Positions 12,201 through 24,644 of a stretch of DNA of 64,000 nucleotides are shown in pieces (position 1 is the stretch's first letter; every line of letters starts with the position of its first letter). The position numbers and the translations under genes were made by a program. The stretch covers positions 53,202,560 to 53,266,559 of the forward strand of contig OY987301.1 in NCBI GenBank assembly GCA_963920635.1. Direction: 5' to 3'. The notes under the pieces are model-generated. The model was not told where the DNA came from. It did not search any database and saw only the letters and a list, made by a program, of their open reading frames with translations. The stretch comes from Pseudeuparius sepicola (Eukaryota; Arthropoda; Insecta; Coleoptera; Anthribidae).

Positions 12201-14790
12201 TTTTTTTCGAAGCATGTCAACGTTTTTGAAATTTGAAAAAGTGCGCTGGCCAGGCACTTAGAAATTTTTTAGAAAAATTTTGAGGGCGGAATTGTGTTGA
12301 AGCACTCAATTTACGTCGCATAGTATTTCTTTTTCGGAGCATGTCAACGTTTTTGAAAATTGAAAATGTGCGCTGGCCAGGCACTTAGAAATTTTTTAGA
12401 AAAGTTTTGAGGGCCGAATCGTGTGGTTGAACTCAATTTACGTCGCATAGGAATTTTCTTTTCGGAGCATGTCAAAATTTTTGAAAATTGAAAAAGTGCG
12501 CTGGCCAGGCACTTAGAAATTGTATAGAAAAATTTTGATGGCGGAATCGTGTTGTAGAACTCAATTAACGTCGCATAGGAATTTCTTTTCGGAGCATGTC
12601 AACATTTTTGAAAATTGAAAAAGTGCGCTGGCCAGGCAATTAGAAATTTTTTAGAAAAATTTTGAGGGCCGAATCGTGTGGTTGAACTCAATTTACGTCG
12701 CATAGGAATTTTTTTTCGGAGCATTTCAACGTTTTTAAAATTGAAAAAGTGCGCTGGCCAGGCACTTAGAAATTTTTTAGAAAAGTTTTGATGGCGGAAT
12801 CGTGTTGTAGGACTCAATTTACGTCGCATAGGAATTTTCTTTTCGGAGCATGTCAAAATTTTTGAAAATTGAAAAAGTGCGCTGGCCAGGCACTTAGAAA
12901 TTGTATAGAAAAATTTTGATGGCGGAATCGTGTTGTAGAACTCAATTAACGTCGCATAGGAATTTCTTTTCGGAGCATGTCAACATTTTTGAAAATTGAA
13001 AAAGTGCGCTGGCCAGGCAATTAGAAATTTTTTAGAAAAATTTTGAGGGCCGAATCGTGTGGTTGAACTCAATTTACGTCGCATAGGAATTTTTTTTCGG
13101 AGCATTTCAACGTTTTTGAAAATTGAAAAAGTGCGCTGGCCAGGCACTTAGAAATTTTTTAGAAAAATTTTGAGGGCGGAATTGTGTTGAAGCACTCAAT
13201 TTACGTCGCATAGTATTTTTTTTTCGGAGCATGTCAACGTTTTTGAAAATTGAAAAAGTGCGCTGGCCAGGCACTTAGAAATTTTTTAGAAAAGTTTTGA
13301 GGGCGGAATCGTGTTGTAGGACTCAATTTACGTCGCATAGGAATTTTCTTTTCGGAGCATGTCAAAATTTTTGAAAATTGAAAAAGTGCGCTGGCCAGGC
13401 ACTTAGAAATTGTATAGAAAAATTTTGATGGCGGAATCGTGTTGTAGAACTCAATTAACGTCGCATAGGAATTTCTTTTCGGAGCATGTCAACATTTTTG
13501 AAAATTGAAAAAGTGCGCTGGCCAGGCAATTAGAAATTTTTTAAAAAAATTTTGAGGGCCGAATCGTGTGGTTGAACTCAATTTACGCCGCATAGGAATT
13601 TTTTTTCGGAGCATTTCAACGTTTTTGAAAATTGAAAAAGTGCGCTGGCCAGGCACTTAAAATTTTTTTGACGGCGGAATCGTGTTGTAAAACTCAATTT
13701 ACGTCGCATAGTTTTTTTTTTCGGAGCATGTCAACGTTTTTGAAATTTGAAAAAGTGCGCTGGCCAGGCACTTAGAAATTTTTTAGAAAAATTTTGAGGG
13801 CGGAATTGTGTTGAAGCACTCAATTTACGTCGCATAGTATTTTTTTTTCGGAGCATGTCAACGTTTTTGAAAATTGAAAAAGTGCGCTGGCCAGGCACTT
13901 AGAAATTTTTTAGAAAAGTTTTGAGGGCGGAATCGTGTTGTAGAACTCAATTTACGTCGCATAGGAATTTTTTATTCGGAGCATGTCAACATTTTTGAAA
14001 ATTGAAAAAGTGCGCTGGCCAGGCACTTAGAATTTTTTTACAAACATTTTGAGGGCGGAATTGTGTTGTAGAACTCAATTTACGTCGCATAGGAATTTTC
14101 TTTTCGGAGCATGTCAACATTTGTGAAAATTGAAAAAGTGCGCTGGCCAGGCACTTAGAAATTGTATAGAAAAATTTTGATGGCGGAATCGTGTTGTAGA
14201 ACTCAATTTACGTCGCATAGGAATTTCTTTTCGGAGCATGTCAACATTTGTGAAAATTGAAAAAGTGCGCTGGCCAGGCACTTAAAATTTTTTTGACGGC
14301 GGAATCGTGTTGTAAAACTCAATTTACGTCGCATAGTTTTTTTTTCGGAGCATGTCAACGTTTTTGAAATTTGAAAAAGTGCGCTGGCCAGGCAATTAGA
14401 AATTTTTTAGAAAAATTTTGAGGGCCGAATCGTGTGGTTGAACTCAATTTACGTCGCATAGGAATTTTTTTTCGGAGCATTTCAACGTTTTTGAAAATTG
14501 AAAAAGTGCGCTGGCCAGGCACTTAGAAATTTTTTAGAAAAGTTTTGAGGGCGGAATCGTGTTGTAGGACTCAATTTACGTCGCATAGGAATTTTCTTTT
14601 CGGAGCATGTCAAAATTTTTGAAAATTGAAAAAGTGCGCTGGACAGGCACTTAGAAATTGTATAGAAAAATTTTGATGGCGGAATCGTGTTGTAGAACTC
14701 AATTTACGTCGCATAGGAATTTCTTTTCGGAGCATGTCAACATTTGTGAAAATTGAAAAAGTGCGCTGGCCAGGCACTTAAAATTTTTTT
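12201..14790. repeat. A-like satellite block
   Basis: No gene is present. Monomers revert to domain-A subtypes (GCATTTCAACG, AATTGTATAG, ACAAACATTTTG and the 114-bp form). The part from ~13,250 onward is copied at ~24,990. Confidence 0.75.
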
Positions 14791-15810
14791 GACGGCGGAA
14801 TCGTGTTGTAAAACTCAATTTACGTCGCATAGTTTTTTTTTCGGAGCATGTCAACGTTTTTGAAATTTGAAAAAGTGCGCTGGCCAGGCAATTAGAAATT
14901 TTTTAGAAAAATTTTGAGGGCCGAATCGTGTGGTTGAACTCAATTTACGTCGCATAGGAATTTTTTTTCGGAGCATTTCAACGTGTTTGAAAATTGAAAA
15001 AGTGCGCTGGCCAGGCACTTAGAAATTTTTTAGAAAAGTTTTGAGGGCGGAATCGTGTTGTAGGACTCAATTTACGTCGCATAGGAATTTTCTTTTCTTA
15101 GCATGTCAAAATTTTTGAAAATTGAAAAAGTGCGCTGGCCAGGCACTTAGAAATTGTATAGAAAAATTTTGATGGCGGAATCGTGTTGTAGAACTCAATT
15201 TACGTCGCATAGGAATTTCTTTTCGGAGCATGTCAACATTTTTGAAAATTGAAAAAGTGCGCTGGCAAGGCAATTAGAAATTTTTTAGAAAAATTTTGAG
15301 GGCGGAATCGTGTTGTAGAACTCAATTTACGTCGAATAGCAATTTTCTTTTCGGAGCATGTCAACGTTTTAGAAAAATTTTGACGGCGGAATCGTGTTGT
15401 AAAACTCAATTTACGTCGTATAGTATTTTTTTTTTCGGAGCATGTCAACGTATTTGAAAATTGACAAAGTGCGCTGGCCAGGCACTTAGAAATTGTATAG
15501 AAAAATTTTGATGGCGTAATCGTGTTGTAGAAATCAATTAACGTCGCATAGGAATTTCTTTTCGGAGCATGTCAACATTTTTGAAAATTGAAAAAGGGCG
15601 CTGGCCAGGCAATTAGAAATTGTATAGAAAAATTTTGATGGCGTAATCGTGTTGTAGAAATCAATTAACGTCGCATAGGAATTTCTTTTCGGAGCATGTC
15701 AACATTTTTGAAAATTGAAAAAGTGCGCTGGCCAGGCAATTAGAAATTTTTTAGAAAAATTTTGAGGGCCGAATCGTGTGGTTGAACTCAATTTACGTCG
15801 CATAGGAATT
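13250..15810. repeat. Segmental block, copy 1 (offset 11,741)
   Basis: About 2.56 kb matches ~24,990-27,550 in subtype order. Shared rare variants include TTAAAAAAAT (13541/25281) and TGGACAGGCA (14640/26381). The offset changes from 11,740 to 11,741 through one extra T near 25,580. A few single-base differences are visible, for example TACGCCGC at about 13,586 against TACGTCGC. Confidence 0.8.
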
Positions 15811-16140
15811 TTTTTTCGGAGCATTTCAACGTTTTTAAAATTGAAAAAGTGCGCTGGCCAGGCACTTAGAAATTTTTTAGAAAAGTTTTGATGGCGGAAT
15901 CGTGTTGTAGGACTCAATTTACGTCGCATAGGAATTTTCTTTTCGGAGCATGTCAAAATTTTTGAAAATTGAAAAAGTGCGCTGGCCAGGCACTTAGAAA
16001 TTGTATAGAAAAATTTTGATGGCGGAATCGTGTTGTAGAACTCAATTAACGTCGCATAGGAATTTCTTTTCGGAGCATGTCAACATTTTTGAAAATTGAA
16101 AAAGTGCGCTGGCCAGGCAATTAGAAATTTTTTAGAAAAA
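14790..16140. repeat. Segmental block, copy 1 (offset 3,006)
   Basis: About 1.35 kb recurs at ~17,796-19,146. Shared rare features include ATTTCAACGTGTTTG (14975/17981), TCTTAGCATGTC, GGCAAGGCAATTAG and GTCGAATAGCAATT. It overlaps the block copied at offset 11,741, so the two duplications are nested. Confidence 0.8.
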
Positions 16141-17795
16141 TTTTGAGGGCGGAATTGTGTTGAAGCACTCAATTTACGTCGCATAGTATTTTTTTTTCGG
16201 AGCATGTCAACGTTTTTGAAAATTGAAAAAGTGCGCTGGCCAGGCACTTAGAAATTGTATAGAAAAATTTTGATGGCGTAATCGTGTTGTAGAAATCAAT
16301 TAACGTCGCATAGGAATTTCTTTTCGGAGCATGTCAACATTTTTGAAAATTGAAAAAGGGCGCTGGCCAGGCAATTAGAAATTTTTTAGAAAAATTTTGA
16401 GGGCCGAATCGTGTGGTTGAACTCAATTTACGTCGCATAGGAATTTTTTTTCGGAGCATTTCAACGTGTTTGAAAATTGAAAAAGTGCGCTGGCCAGGCA
16501 CTTAGAAATTTTTTAGAAAAGTTTTGAGGGCGGAATCGTGTTGTAGGACTCAATTTACGTCGCATAGGAATTTTCTTTTCTTAGCATGTCAAAATTTTTG
16601 AAAATTGAAAAAGTGCGCTGGCCAGGCACTTAGAATTTTTTTAGAAAAATTTTGACGGCGGAATCGTGTTGTAAAACTCAATTTACGTCGCATAGTTTTT
16701 TTTTCGGAGCATGTCAACGTTTTTGAAATTTGAAAAAGTGCGCTGGCCAGGCAATTAGAAATTTTTTAGAAAAATTTTGAGGGCCGAATCGTGTGGTTGA
16801 ACTCAATTTACGTCGCATAGGAATTTTTTTTCGGAGCATTTCAACGTGTTTGAAAATTGAAAAAGTGCGCTGGCCAGGCACTTAGAAATTTTTTAGAAAA
16901 GTTTTGATGGCGGAATCGTGTTGTAGGACTCAATTTACGTCGCATAGGAATTTTCTTTTCGGAGCATGTCAAAATTTTTGAAAATTGAAAAAGTGCGCTG
17001 GCCAGGCACTTAGAAATTGTATAGAAAAATTTTGATGGCGGAATCGTGTTGTAGAACTCAATTAACGTCGCATAGGAATTTCTTTTCGGAGCATGTCAAC
17101 ATTTTTGAAAATTGAAAAAGTGCGCTGGTCAGGCAATTAGAAATTTTTTAGAAAAATTTTGAGGGCCGAATCGTGTGGTTGAACTCAATTTACGTCGCAT
17201 AGGAATTTTTTTTCGGAGCATTTCAACGTTTTTGAAAATTGAAAAAGTGCGCTGGCCAGGCACTTAGAAATTTTTTAGAAAAATTTTGAGGGCGGAATTG
17301 TGTTGAAGCACTCAATTTACGTCGCATAGTATTTTTTTTTCGGAGCATGTCAACGTTTTTGAAAATTGAAAAAGTGCGCTGGCCAGGCACTTAGAAATTG
17401 TATAGAAAAATTTTGATGGCGTAATCGTGTTGTAGAAATCAATTAACGTCGCATAGGAATTTCTTTTCGGAGCATGTCAACATTTTTGAAAATTGAAAAA
17501 GGGCGCTGGCCAGGCAATTAGAAATTTTTTAGAAAAATTTTGAGGGCCGAATCGTGTGGTTGAACTCAATTTACGTCGCGTAGGAATTTTTTTTCGGAGC
17601 ATTTCAACGTGTTTGAAAATTGAAAAAGTGCGCTGGCCAGGCACTTAGAAATTTTTTAGAAAAATTTTGAGGGCGGAATCGTGTTGTAGAACTCAATTTA
17701 CGTCGCATAGGAATTTTTTATTCGGAGCATGTCAACATTTTTGAAAATTGAAAAAGTGCGCTGGCCAGGCACTTAGAATTTTTTTAGAAAAATTT
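16141..17795. repeat. Satellite between the two 3,006-bp-offset copies
   Basis: No gene is present. It consists of A-like and GGCGTAATCGTG monomers. The stretch from 16,141 is similar in order to those beginning at 17,284 and 19,274, so this interval itself contains a smaller duplicated module. Confidence 0.65.
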
Positions 17796-19146
17796 TGACG
17801 GCGGAATCGTGTTGTAAAACTCAATTTACGTCGCATAGTTTTTTTTTCGGAGCATGTCAACGTTTTTGAAATTTGAAAAAGTGCGCTGGCCAGGCAATTA
17901 GAAATTTTTTAGAAAAATTTTGAGGGCCGAATCGTGTGGTTGAACTCAATTTACGTCGCATAGGAATTTTTTTTCGGAGCATTTCAACGTGTTTGAAAAT
18001 TGAAAAAGTGCGCTGGCCAGGCACTTAGAAATTTTTTAGAAAAGTTTTGAGGGCGGAATCGTGTTGTAGGACTCAATTTACGTCGCATAGGAATTTTCTT
18101 TTCTTAGCATGTCAAAATTTTTGAAAATTGAAAAAGTGCGCTGGCCAGGCACTTAGAAATTGTATAGAAAAATTTTGATGGCGGAATCGTGTTGTAGAAC
18201 TCAATTTACGTCGCATAGGAATTTCTTTTCGGAGCATGTCAACATTTTTGAAAATTGAAAAAGTGCGCTGGCAAGGCAATTAGAAATTTTTTAGAAAAAT
18301 TTTGAGGGCGGAATCGTGTTGTAGAACTCAATTTACGTCGAATAGCAATTTTCTTTTCGGAGCATGTCAACGTTTTAGAAAAATTTTGACGGCGGAATCG
18401 TGTTGTAAAACTCAATTTACGTCGTATAGTATTTTTTTTTTCGGAGCATGTCAACGTATTTGAAAATTGACAAAGTGCGCTGGCCAGGCACTTAGAAATT
18501 GTATAGAAAAATTTTGATGGCGTAATCGTGTTGTAGAAATCAATTAACGTCGCATAGGAATTTCTTTTCGGAGCATGTCAACATTTTTGAAAATTGAAAA
18601 AGGGCGCTGGCCAGGCAATTAGAAATTGTATAGAAAAATTTTGATGGCGTAATCGTGTTGTAGAAATCAATTAACGTCGCATAGGAATTTCTTTTCGGAG
18701 CATGTCAACATTTTTGAAAATTGAAAAAGTGCGCTGGCCAGGCAATTAGAAATTTTTTAGAAAAATTTTGAGGGCCGAATCGTGTGGTTGAACTCAATTT
18801 ACGTCGCATAGGAATTTTTTTTCGGAGCATTTCAACGTTTTTAAAATTGAAAAAGTGCGCTGGCCAGGCACTTAGAAATTTTTTAGAAAAGTTTTGATGG
18901 CGGAATCGTGTTGTAGGACTCAATTTACGTCGCATAGGAATTTTCTTTTCGGAGCATGTCAAAATTTTTGAAAATTGAAAAAGTGCGCTGGCCAGGCACT
19001 TAGAAATTGTATAGAAAAATTTTGATGGCGGAATCGTGTTGTAGAACTCAATTAACGTCGCATAGGAATTTCTTTTCGGAGCATGTCAACATTTTTGAAA
19101 ATTGAAAAAGTGCGCTGGCCAGGCAATTAGAAATTTTTTAGAAAAA
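17796..19146. repeat. Segmental block, copy 2 (offset 3,006)
   Basis: This is the second copy of ~14,790-16,140. The match ends near 19,146, where GAGGGCCGAATC replaces the GAGGGCGGAATT of the first copy. Confidence 0.8.
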
Positions 19147-20281
19147 TTTTGAGGGCCGAATCGTGTGGTTGAACTCAATTTACGTCGCATAGGAATTTTT
19201 TTTCGGAGCATTTCAACGTTTTTGAAAATTGAAAAAGTGCGCTGGCCAGGCACTTAGAAATTTTTTAGAAAAATTTTGAGGGCGGAATTGTGTTGAAGCA
19301 CTCAATTTACGTCGCATAGTATTTTTTTTTCGGAGCATGTCAACGTTTTTGAAAATTGAAAAAGTGCGCTGGCCAGGCACTTAGAAATTGTATAGAAAAA
19401 TTTTGATGGCGTAATCGTGTTGTAGAAATCAATTAACGTCGCATAGGAATTTCTTTTCGGAGCATGTCAACATTTTTGAAAATTGAAAAAGGGCGCTGGC
19501 CAGGCAATTAGAAATTTTTTAGAAAAATTTTGAGGGCCGAATCGTGTGGTTGAACTCAATTTACGTCGCATAGGAATTTTCTTTTCGGAGCATGTCAACA
19601 TTTTTAAAAATCGAAAAAGTGCGCTGGCCAGGCACTAAGAAATTTTTTAGAAAAATTTTGACGGCGGAATCGTGTTGTAAAACTCAATTTACCTCGTATA
19701 GTATTTTTTTTTCGGAGCATGTCAACGTTTTTGAAAATTGACAAAGTGCGCTGGCCAGGCACTTATAATTTTTTTAGAAAAATTTTGATGGCGAAATCGT
19801 GTTGTAGAAATCAATTAACGTCGCATAGGAATTTCTTTTCGGAGCATGTCAACATTTTTGAAAATTGAAAAAGGGCGCTGGCCAGGCAATTAGAATTTTT
19901 TTAGAAAAATTTTGAGGGCCGAATCGTGTGGTTGAACTCAATTTACGTCGCATAGGAATTTTCTTTTCGGAGCATGTCAACATTTTTAAAAATCGAAAAA
20001 GTGCGCTGGCCAGGCACTAAGAAATTTTTTAGAAAAATTTTGACGGCGGAATCGTGTTGTAAAACTCAATTTACCTCGTATAGTATTTTTTTTTCGGAGC
20101 ATGTCAACGTTTTTGAAAATTGACAAAGTGCGCTGGCCAGGCACTTATAATTTTTTTAGAAAAATTTTGATGGCGAAATCGTGTTGTAAAACTCAATTTA
20201 CGTCGCATAGTTTTTTTTTTCGAAGCATGTCAACGTTTTTGAAAATTGAAAAAGTGCGCTGGCTAGGCACTTATAATTTTT
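19147..20281. repeat. Mixed A/B satellite with a repeated two- to three-monomer module
   Basis: No gene is present. GGCGTAATC-type monomers pass into B-type CACTTATAATTT monomers. A short module (AAAAATCGAAAAAGTGCG, then TTTACCTCGTATAG) occurs near 19,600-19,700, again near 19,980-20,080, and again near 20,750-20,850. Confidence 0.65.
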
Positions 20282-22842
20282 TTAGAAAAATTTTGACGGC
20301 GGAATCGTGTTGTAAAACTCAATTTACGTCGTATAGTATTTTTTTTTTCGGAGCATGTCAACGTATTTGAAAATTGACAAAGTGCGCTGGCCAGGCACTT
20401 AGAAATTGTATAGAAAAATTTTGATGGCGTAATCGTGTTGTAGAAATCAATTAACGTCGCATAGGAATTTCTTTTCGGAGCATGTCAACATTTTTGAAAA
20501 TTGAAAAAGGGCGCTGGCCAGGCAATTAGAAATTGTATAGAAAAATTTTGATGGCGTAATCGTGTTGTAGAAATCAATTAACGTCGCATAGGAATTTCTT
20601 TTCGGAGCATGTCAACATTTTTGAAAATTGAAAAAGGGCGCTGGCCAGGCAATTAGAAATTTTTTAGAAAAATTTTGAGGGCCGAATCGTGTGGTTGAAC
20701 TCAATTTACGTCGCATAGGAATTTTCTTTTCGGAGCATGTCAACATTTTTAAAAATCGAAAAAGTGCGCTGGCCAGGCACTAAGAAATTTTTTAGAAAAA
20801 TTTTGACGGCGGAATCGTGTTGTAAAACTCAATTTACCTCGTATAGTATTTTTTTTTCGGAGCATGTCAACGTTTTTGAAAATTGACAAAGTGCGCTGGC
20901 CAGGCACTTATAATTTTTTTAGAAAAATTTTGATGGCGAAATCGTGTTGTAAAACTCAATTTACGTCGCATAGTTTTTTTTTTCGAAGCATGTCAACGTT
21001 TTTGAAAATTGAAAAAGTGCGCTGGCTAGGCACTTATAATTTTTTTAGAAAAATTTTGACGGCGGAATCGTGTTGTAAAACTCAATTTACGTCGTAAAGT
21101 ATTTTTTTTTTCGGAGCATGTCAACGTTTTTGAAAATTGACAAAGTGCGCTGGCCAGGCACTTATAATTTTTTTAGAAAAATTTTGACGGCGAAATCGTG
21201 TTGTAAAACTCAATTTACGTCGCATAGTATTTTTTTTTTCGGAGCATGTCAACGTTTTTGAAAATCGTGTTGTAAAAACATTTTTGAAAATTGAAAAAGT
21301 GCGCTGGCCAGGCATTTAGAATTTTTTTTAGAAAATTTTTGAGAGCGGAATCGTGTTGTAGAACTCAATTTACGTCGCATAGCAATTTTCTTTTCGGAGC
21401 ATGTCAACGTTTTTGAAAATTGAAAAAGTGCGCTGGCTAGGCACTTAGAATTTTTTTAGAAAAATTTTGAGGCGGAATCGTGTTGTAAAACTCAATTTAC
21501 GTCGCATAGCAATTTTCCTTTCGGAGCATGTCAACGTTTTTAAAAATTGAAAAAGTGCGCGGGCCAGGCACTTAGAATTTTTTTAGAAAAATTTTGACGG
21601 CGGAATCTGTTGTAAAACTCAATTTACGTTTCATAGTATGTTTTTTCGGAGCATGTCAACGTTTTTAAAAATTGAAAAAGTGCGCTGGCCAGGCATTTGG
21701 AAATTTTTTAGAAAAATTTTGAGAGCGGAATCGTGTTGTAGAACTCAATTTACGTCGCATAGCAATTTTCTTTTCGGAGCATGTCAACGTTTTTGAAAAT
21801 TGAAAAAGTGCGCTGGCCAGGCACTTAGAAATTGTATAGAAAAATTTTGATGGCGTAATCGTGTTGTAGAAATCAATTAACGTCGCATAGGAATTTCTTT
21901 TCGGAGCATGTCAACATTTTTGAAAATTGAAAAAGGGCGCTGGCCAGGCAATTAGAAATTGTATAGAAAAATTTTGATGGCGTAATCGTGTTGTAGAAAT
22001 CAATTAACGTCGCATAGGAATTTCTTTTCGGAGCATGTCAACATTTTTGAAAATTGAAAAAGGGCGCTGGCCAGGCAATTAGAAATTTTTTAGAAAAATT
22101 TTGAGGGCCGAATCCTGTGGTTGAACTCAATTTACGTCGCATAGGAATTTTTTTCGGATCAGTCAACCTTTTTGAAAATTGAAAAAGTGCGCTGGAGAGG
22201 CACATAGAAATTTTTTAGAAAAATTTTCAGGGCGGAATCGGGTTTTAGGACTCAATTTACGTCGCATAGGAATTTTCTTTTCGGAGCATGTCAACATTTT
22301 TAAAAATCGAAAAAGTGCGCTGGCCAGGCACTAAGAAATTTTTTAGAAAAATTTTGAGGGCGGAATTGTGTTGTAGAACTCAATTTACGTCGCATAGGAA
22401 TTTTCTTTTCGGAGCATGTCAACGTTTTTGAAAATTGAAAAAGTCCGCTGGCCAGTCACTTAGAAATTTTTTATAAAAATTTTGAGGTCCGAATCGTGTG
22501 GTTGAACTCAATTTACGTCGCATAGGAATTTTTTTCGGATCAGTCAACCTTTTTGAAAATTTAAAAAGTGCGCTGGCCAGGCACTTAGAAATTTTTTAGA
22601 AAAATTTTCAGGGCGGAATCGGGTTTTAGGACTCAATTTACGTCGCATAGGAATTTTCTTTTCGGAGCATGTCAACATTTTTAAAAATCGAAAAAGTGCG
22701 CTGGCCAGGCACTAAGAAATTTTTTAGAAAAATTTTGAGGGCGGAATTGTGTTGTAGAACTCAATTTACGTCGCATAGGAATTTTCTTTTCGGAGCATGT
22801 CAACATTTGTGAAAATTGAAAAAGTGCGCTGGCCAGGCACTT
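20282..22842. repeat. Segmental block, copy 1 (offset 6,828)
   Basis: About 2.56 kb recurs at ~27,110-29,669. Private variants are shared: an eight-T run followed by AGAAAATTTTTGAGAG (near 21,312/28,150), AATCCTGTGG (22111/28939) and GAAAATTTAAAAAGTG (near 22,556/29,383). Few differences are seen by eye: GTTGTAG against GTTCTAG at ~27,268, CATTTGG against CATTTAG at ~21,697, GGAGAGG against GGCCAGG at ~22,195, and a one-T length change. Confidence 0.85.
21031..22837. repeat. 1,807-bp tandem duplication, copy 1
   Basis: The block starting at the CACTTATAATTT monomer at 21,031 is followed directly by a second copy starting at 22,838. Anchors 21,121/22,928 differ by 1,807. This copy carries the eight-T private variant; copy 2 does not. 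Confidence 0.8.
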
Positions 22843-24644
22843 ATAATTTTTTTAGAAAAATTTTGACGGCGGAATCGTGTTGTAAAACTCAATTTACGTC
22901 GTAAAGTATTTTTTTTTTCGGAGCATGTCAACGTTTTTGAAAATTGACAAAGTGCGCTGGCCAGGCACTTATAATTTTTTTAGAAAAATTTTGACGGCGA
23001 AATCGTGTTGTAAAACTCAATTTACGTCGCATAGTATTTTTTTTTTCGGAGCATGTCAACGTTTTTGAAAATCGTGTTGTAAAAACATTTTTGAAAATTG
23101 AAAAAGTGCGCTGGCCAGGCATTTAGAATTTTTTTAGAAAAATTTTGAGAGCGGAATCGTGTTGTAGAACTCAATTTACGTCGCATAGCAATTTTCTTTT
23201 CGGAGCATGTCAACGTTTTTGAAAATTGAAAAAGTGCGCTGGCTAGGCACTTAGAATTTTTTTAGAAAAATTTTGAGGCGGAATCGTGTTGTAAAACTCA
23301 ATTTACGTCGCATAGCAATTTTCCTTTCGGAGCATGTCAACGTTTTTAAAAATTGAAAAAGTGCGCGGGCCAGGCACTTAGAATTTTTTTAGAAAAATTT
23401 TGACGGCGGAATCTGTTGTAAAACTCAATTTACGTTTCATAGTATGTTTTTTCGGAGCATGTCAACGTTTTTAAAAATTGAAAAAGTGCGCTGGCCAGGC
23501 ATTTAGAAATTTTTTAGAAAAATTTTGAGAGCGGAATCGTGTTGTAGAACTCAATTTACGTCGCATAGCAATTTTCTTTTCGGAGCATGTCAACGTTTTT
23601 GAAAATTGAAAAAGTGCGCTGGCCAGGCACTTAGAAATTGTATAGAAAAATTTTGATGGCGTAATCGTGTTGTAGAAATCAATTAATGTCGCATAGGAAT
23701 TTCTTTTCGGAGCATGTCAACATTTTTGAAAATTGAAAAAGGGCGCTGGCCAGGCAATTAGAAATTGTATAGAAAAATTTTGATGGCGTAATCGTGTTGT
23801 AGAAATCAATTAACGTCGCATAGGAATTTCTTTTCGGAGCATGTCAACATTTTTGAAAATTGAAAAAGGGCGCTGGCCAGGCAATTAGAAATTTTTTAGA
23901 AAAATTTTGAGGGCGGAATCGTGTGGTTGAACTCAATTTACGTCGCATAGGAATTTTTTTCGGATCAGTCAACCTTTTTGAAAATTGAAAAAGTGCGCTG
24001 GCCAGGCACATAGAAATTTTTTAGAAAAATTTTCAGGGCGGAATCGGGTTTTAGGACTCAATTTACGTCGCATAGGAATTTTCTTTTCGGAGCATGTCAA
24101 CATTTTTAAAAATCGAAAAAGTGCGCTGGCCAGGCACTAAGAAATTTTTTAGAAAAATTTTGAGGGCGGAATTGTGTTGTAGAACTCAATTTACGTCGCA
24201 TAGGAATTTTCTTTTCGGAGCATGTCAACGTTTTTGAAAATTGAAAAAGTCCGCTGGCCAGTCACTTAGAAATTTTTTATAAAAATTTTGAGGTCCGAAT
24301 CGTGTGGTTGAACTCAATTTACGTCGCATAGGAATTTTTTTCGGATCAGTCAACCTTTTTGAAAATTGAAAAAGTGCGCTGGCCAGGCACTTAGAAATTT
24401 TTTAGAAAAATTTTCAGGGCGGAATCGGGTTTTAGGACTCAATTTACGTCGCATAGGAATTTTCTTTTCGGAGCATGTCAACATTTTTAAAAATCGAAAA
24501 AGTGCGCTGGCCAGGCACTAAGAAATTTTTTAGAAAAATTTTGAGGGCGGAATTGTGTTGTAGAACTCAATTTACGTCGCATAGGAATTTTCTTTTCTGA
24601 GCATGTCAACATTTGTGAAAATTGAAAAAGTGCGCTGGCCAGGC
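22838..24644. repeat. 1,807-bp tandem duplication, copy 2
   Basis: This copy matches 21,031-22,837. It ends where the sequence passes to CACTTAGAAATTGTATAG at about 24,644. Near 23,120 it has the ordinary seven-T and AGAAAAATTTTG form, like the ancestral-looking block at ~10,750, so the private variant at 21,312 probably arose elsewhere or after this duplication. Confidence 0.78.
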
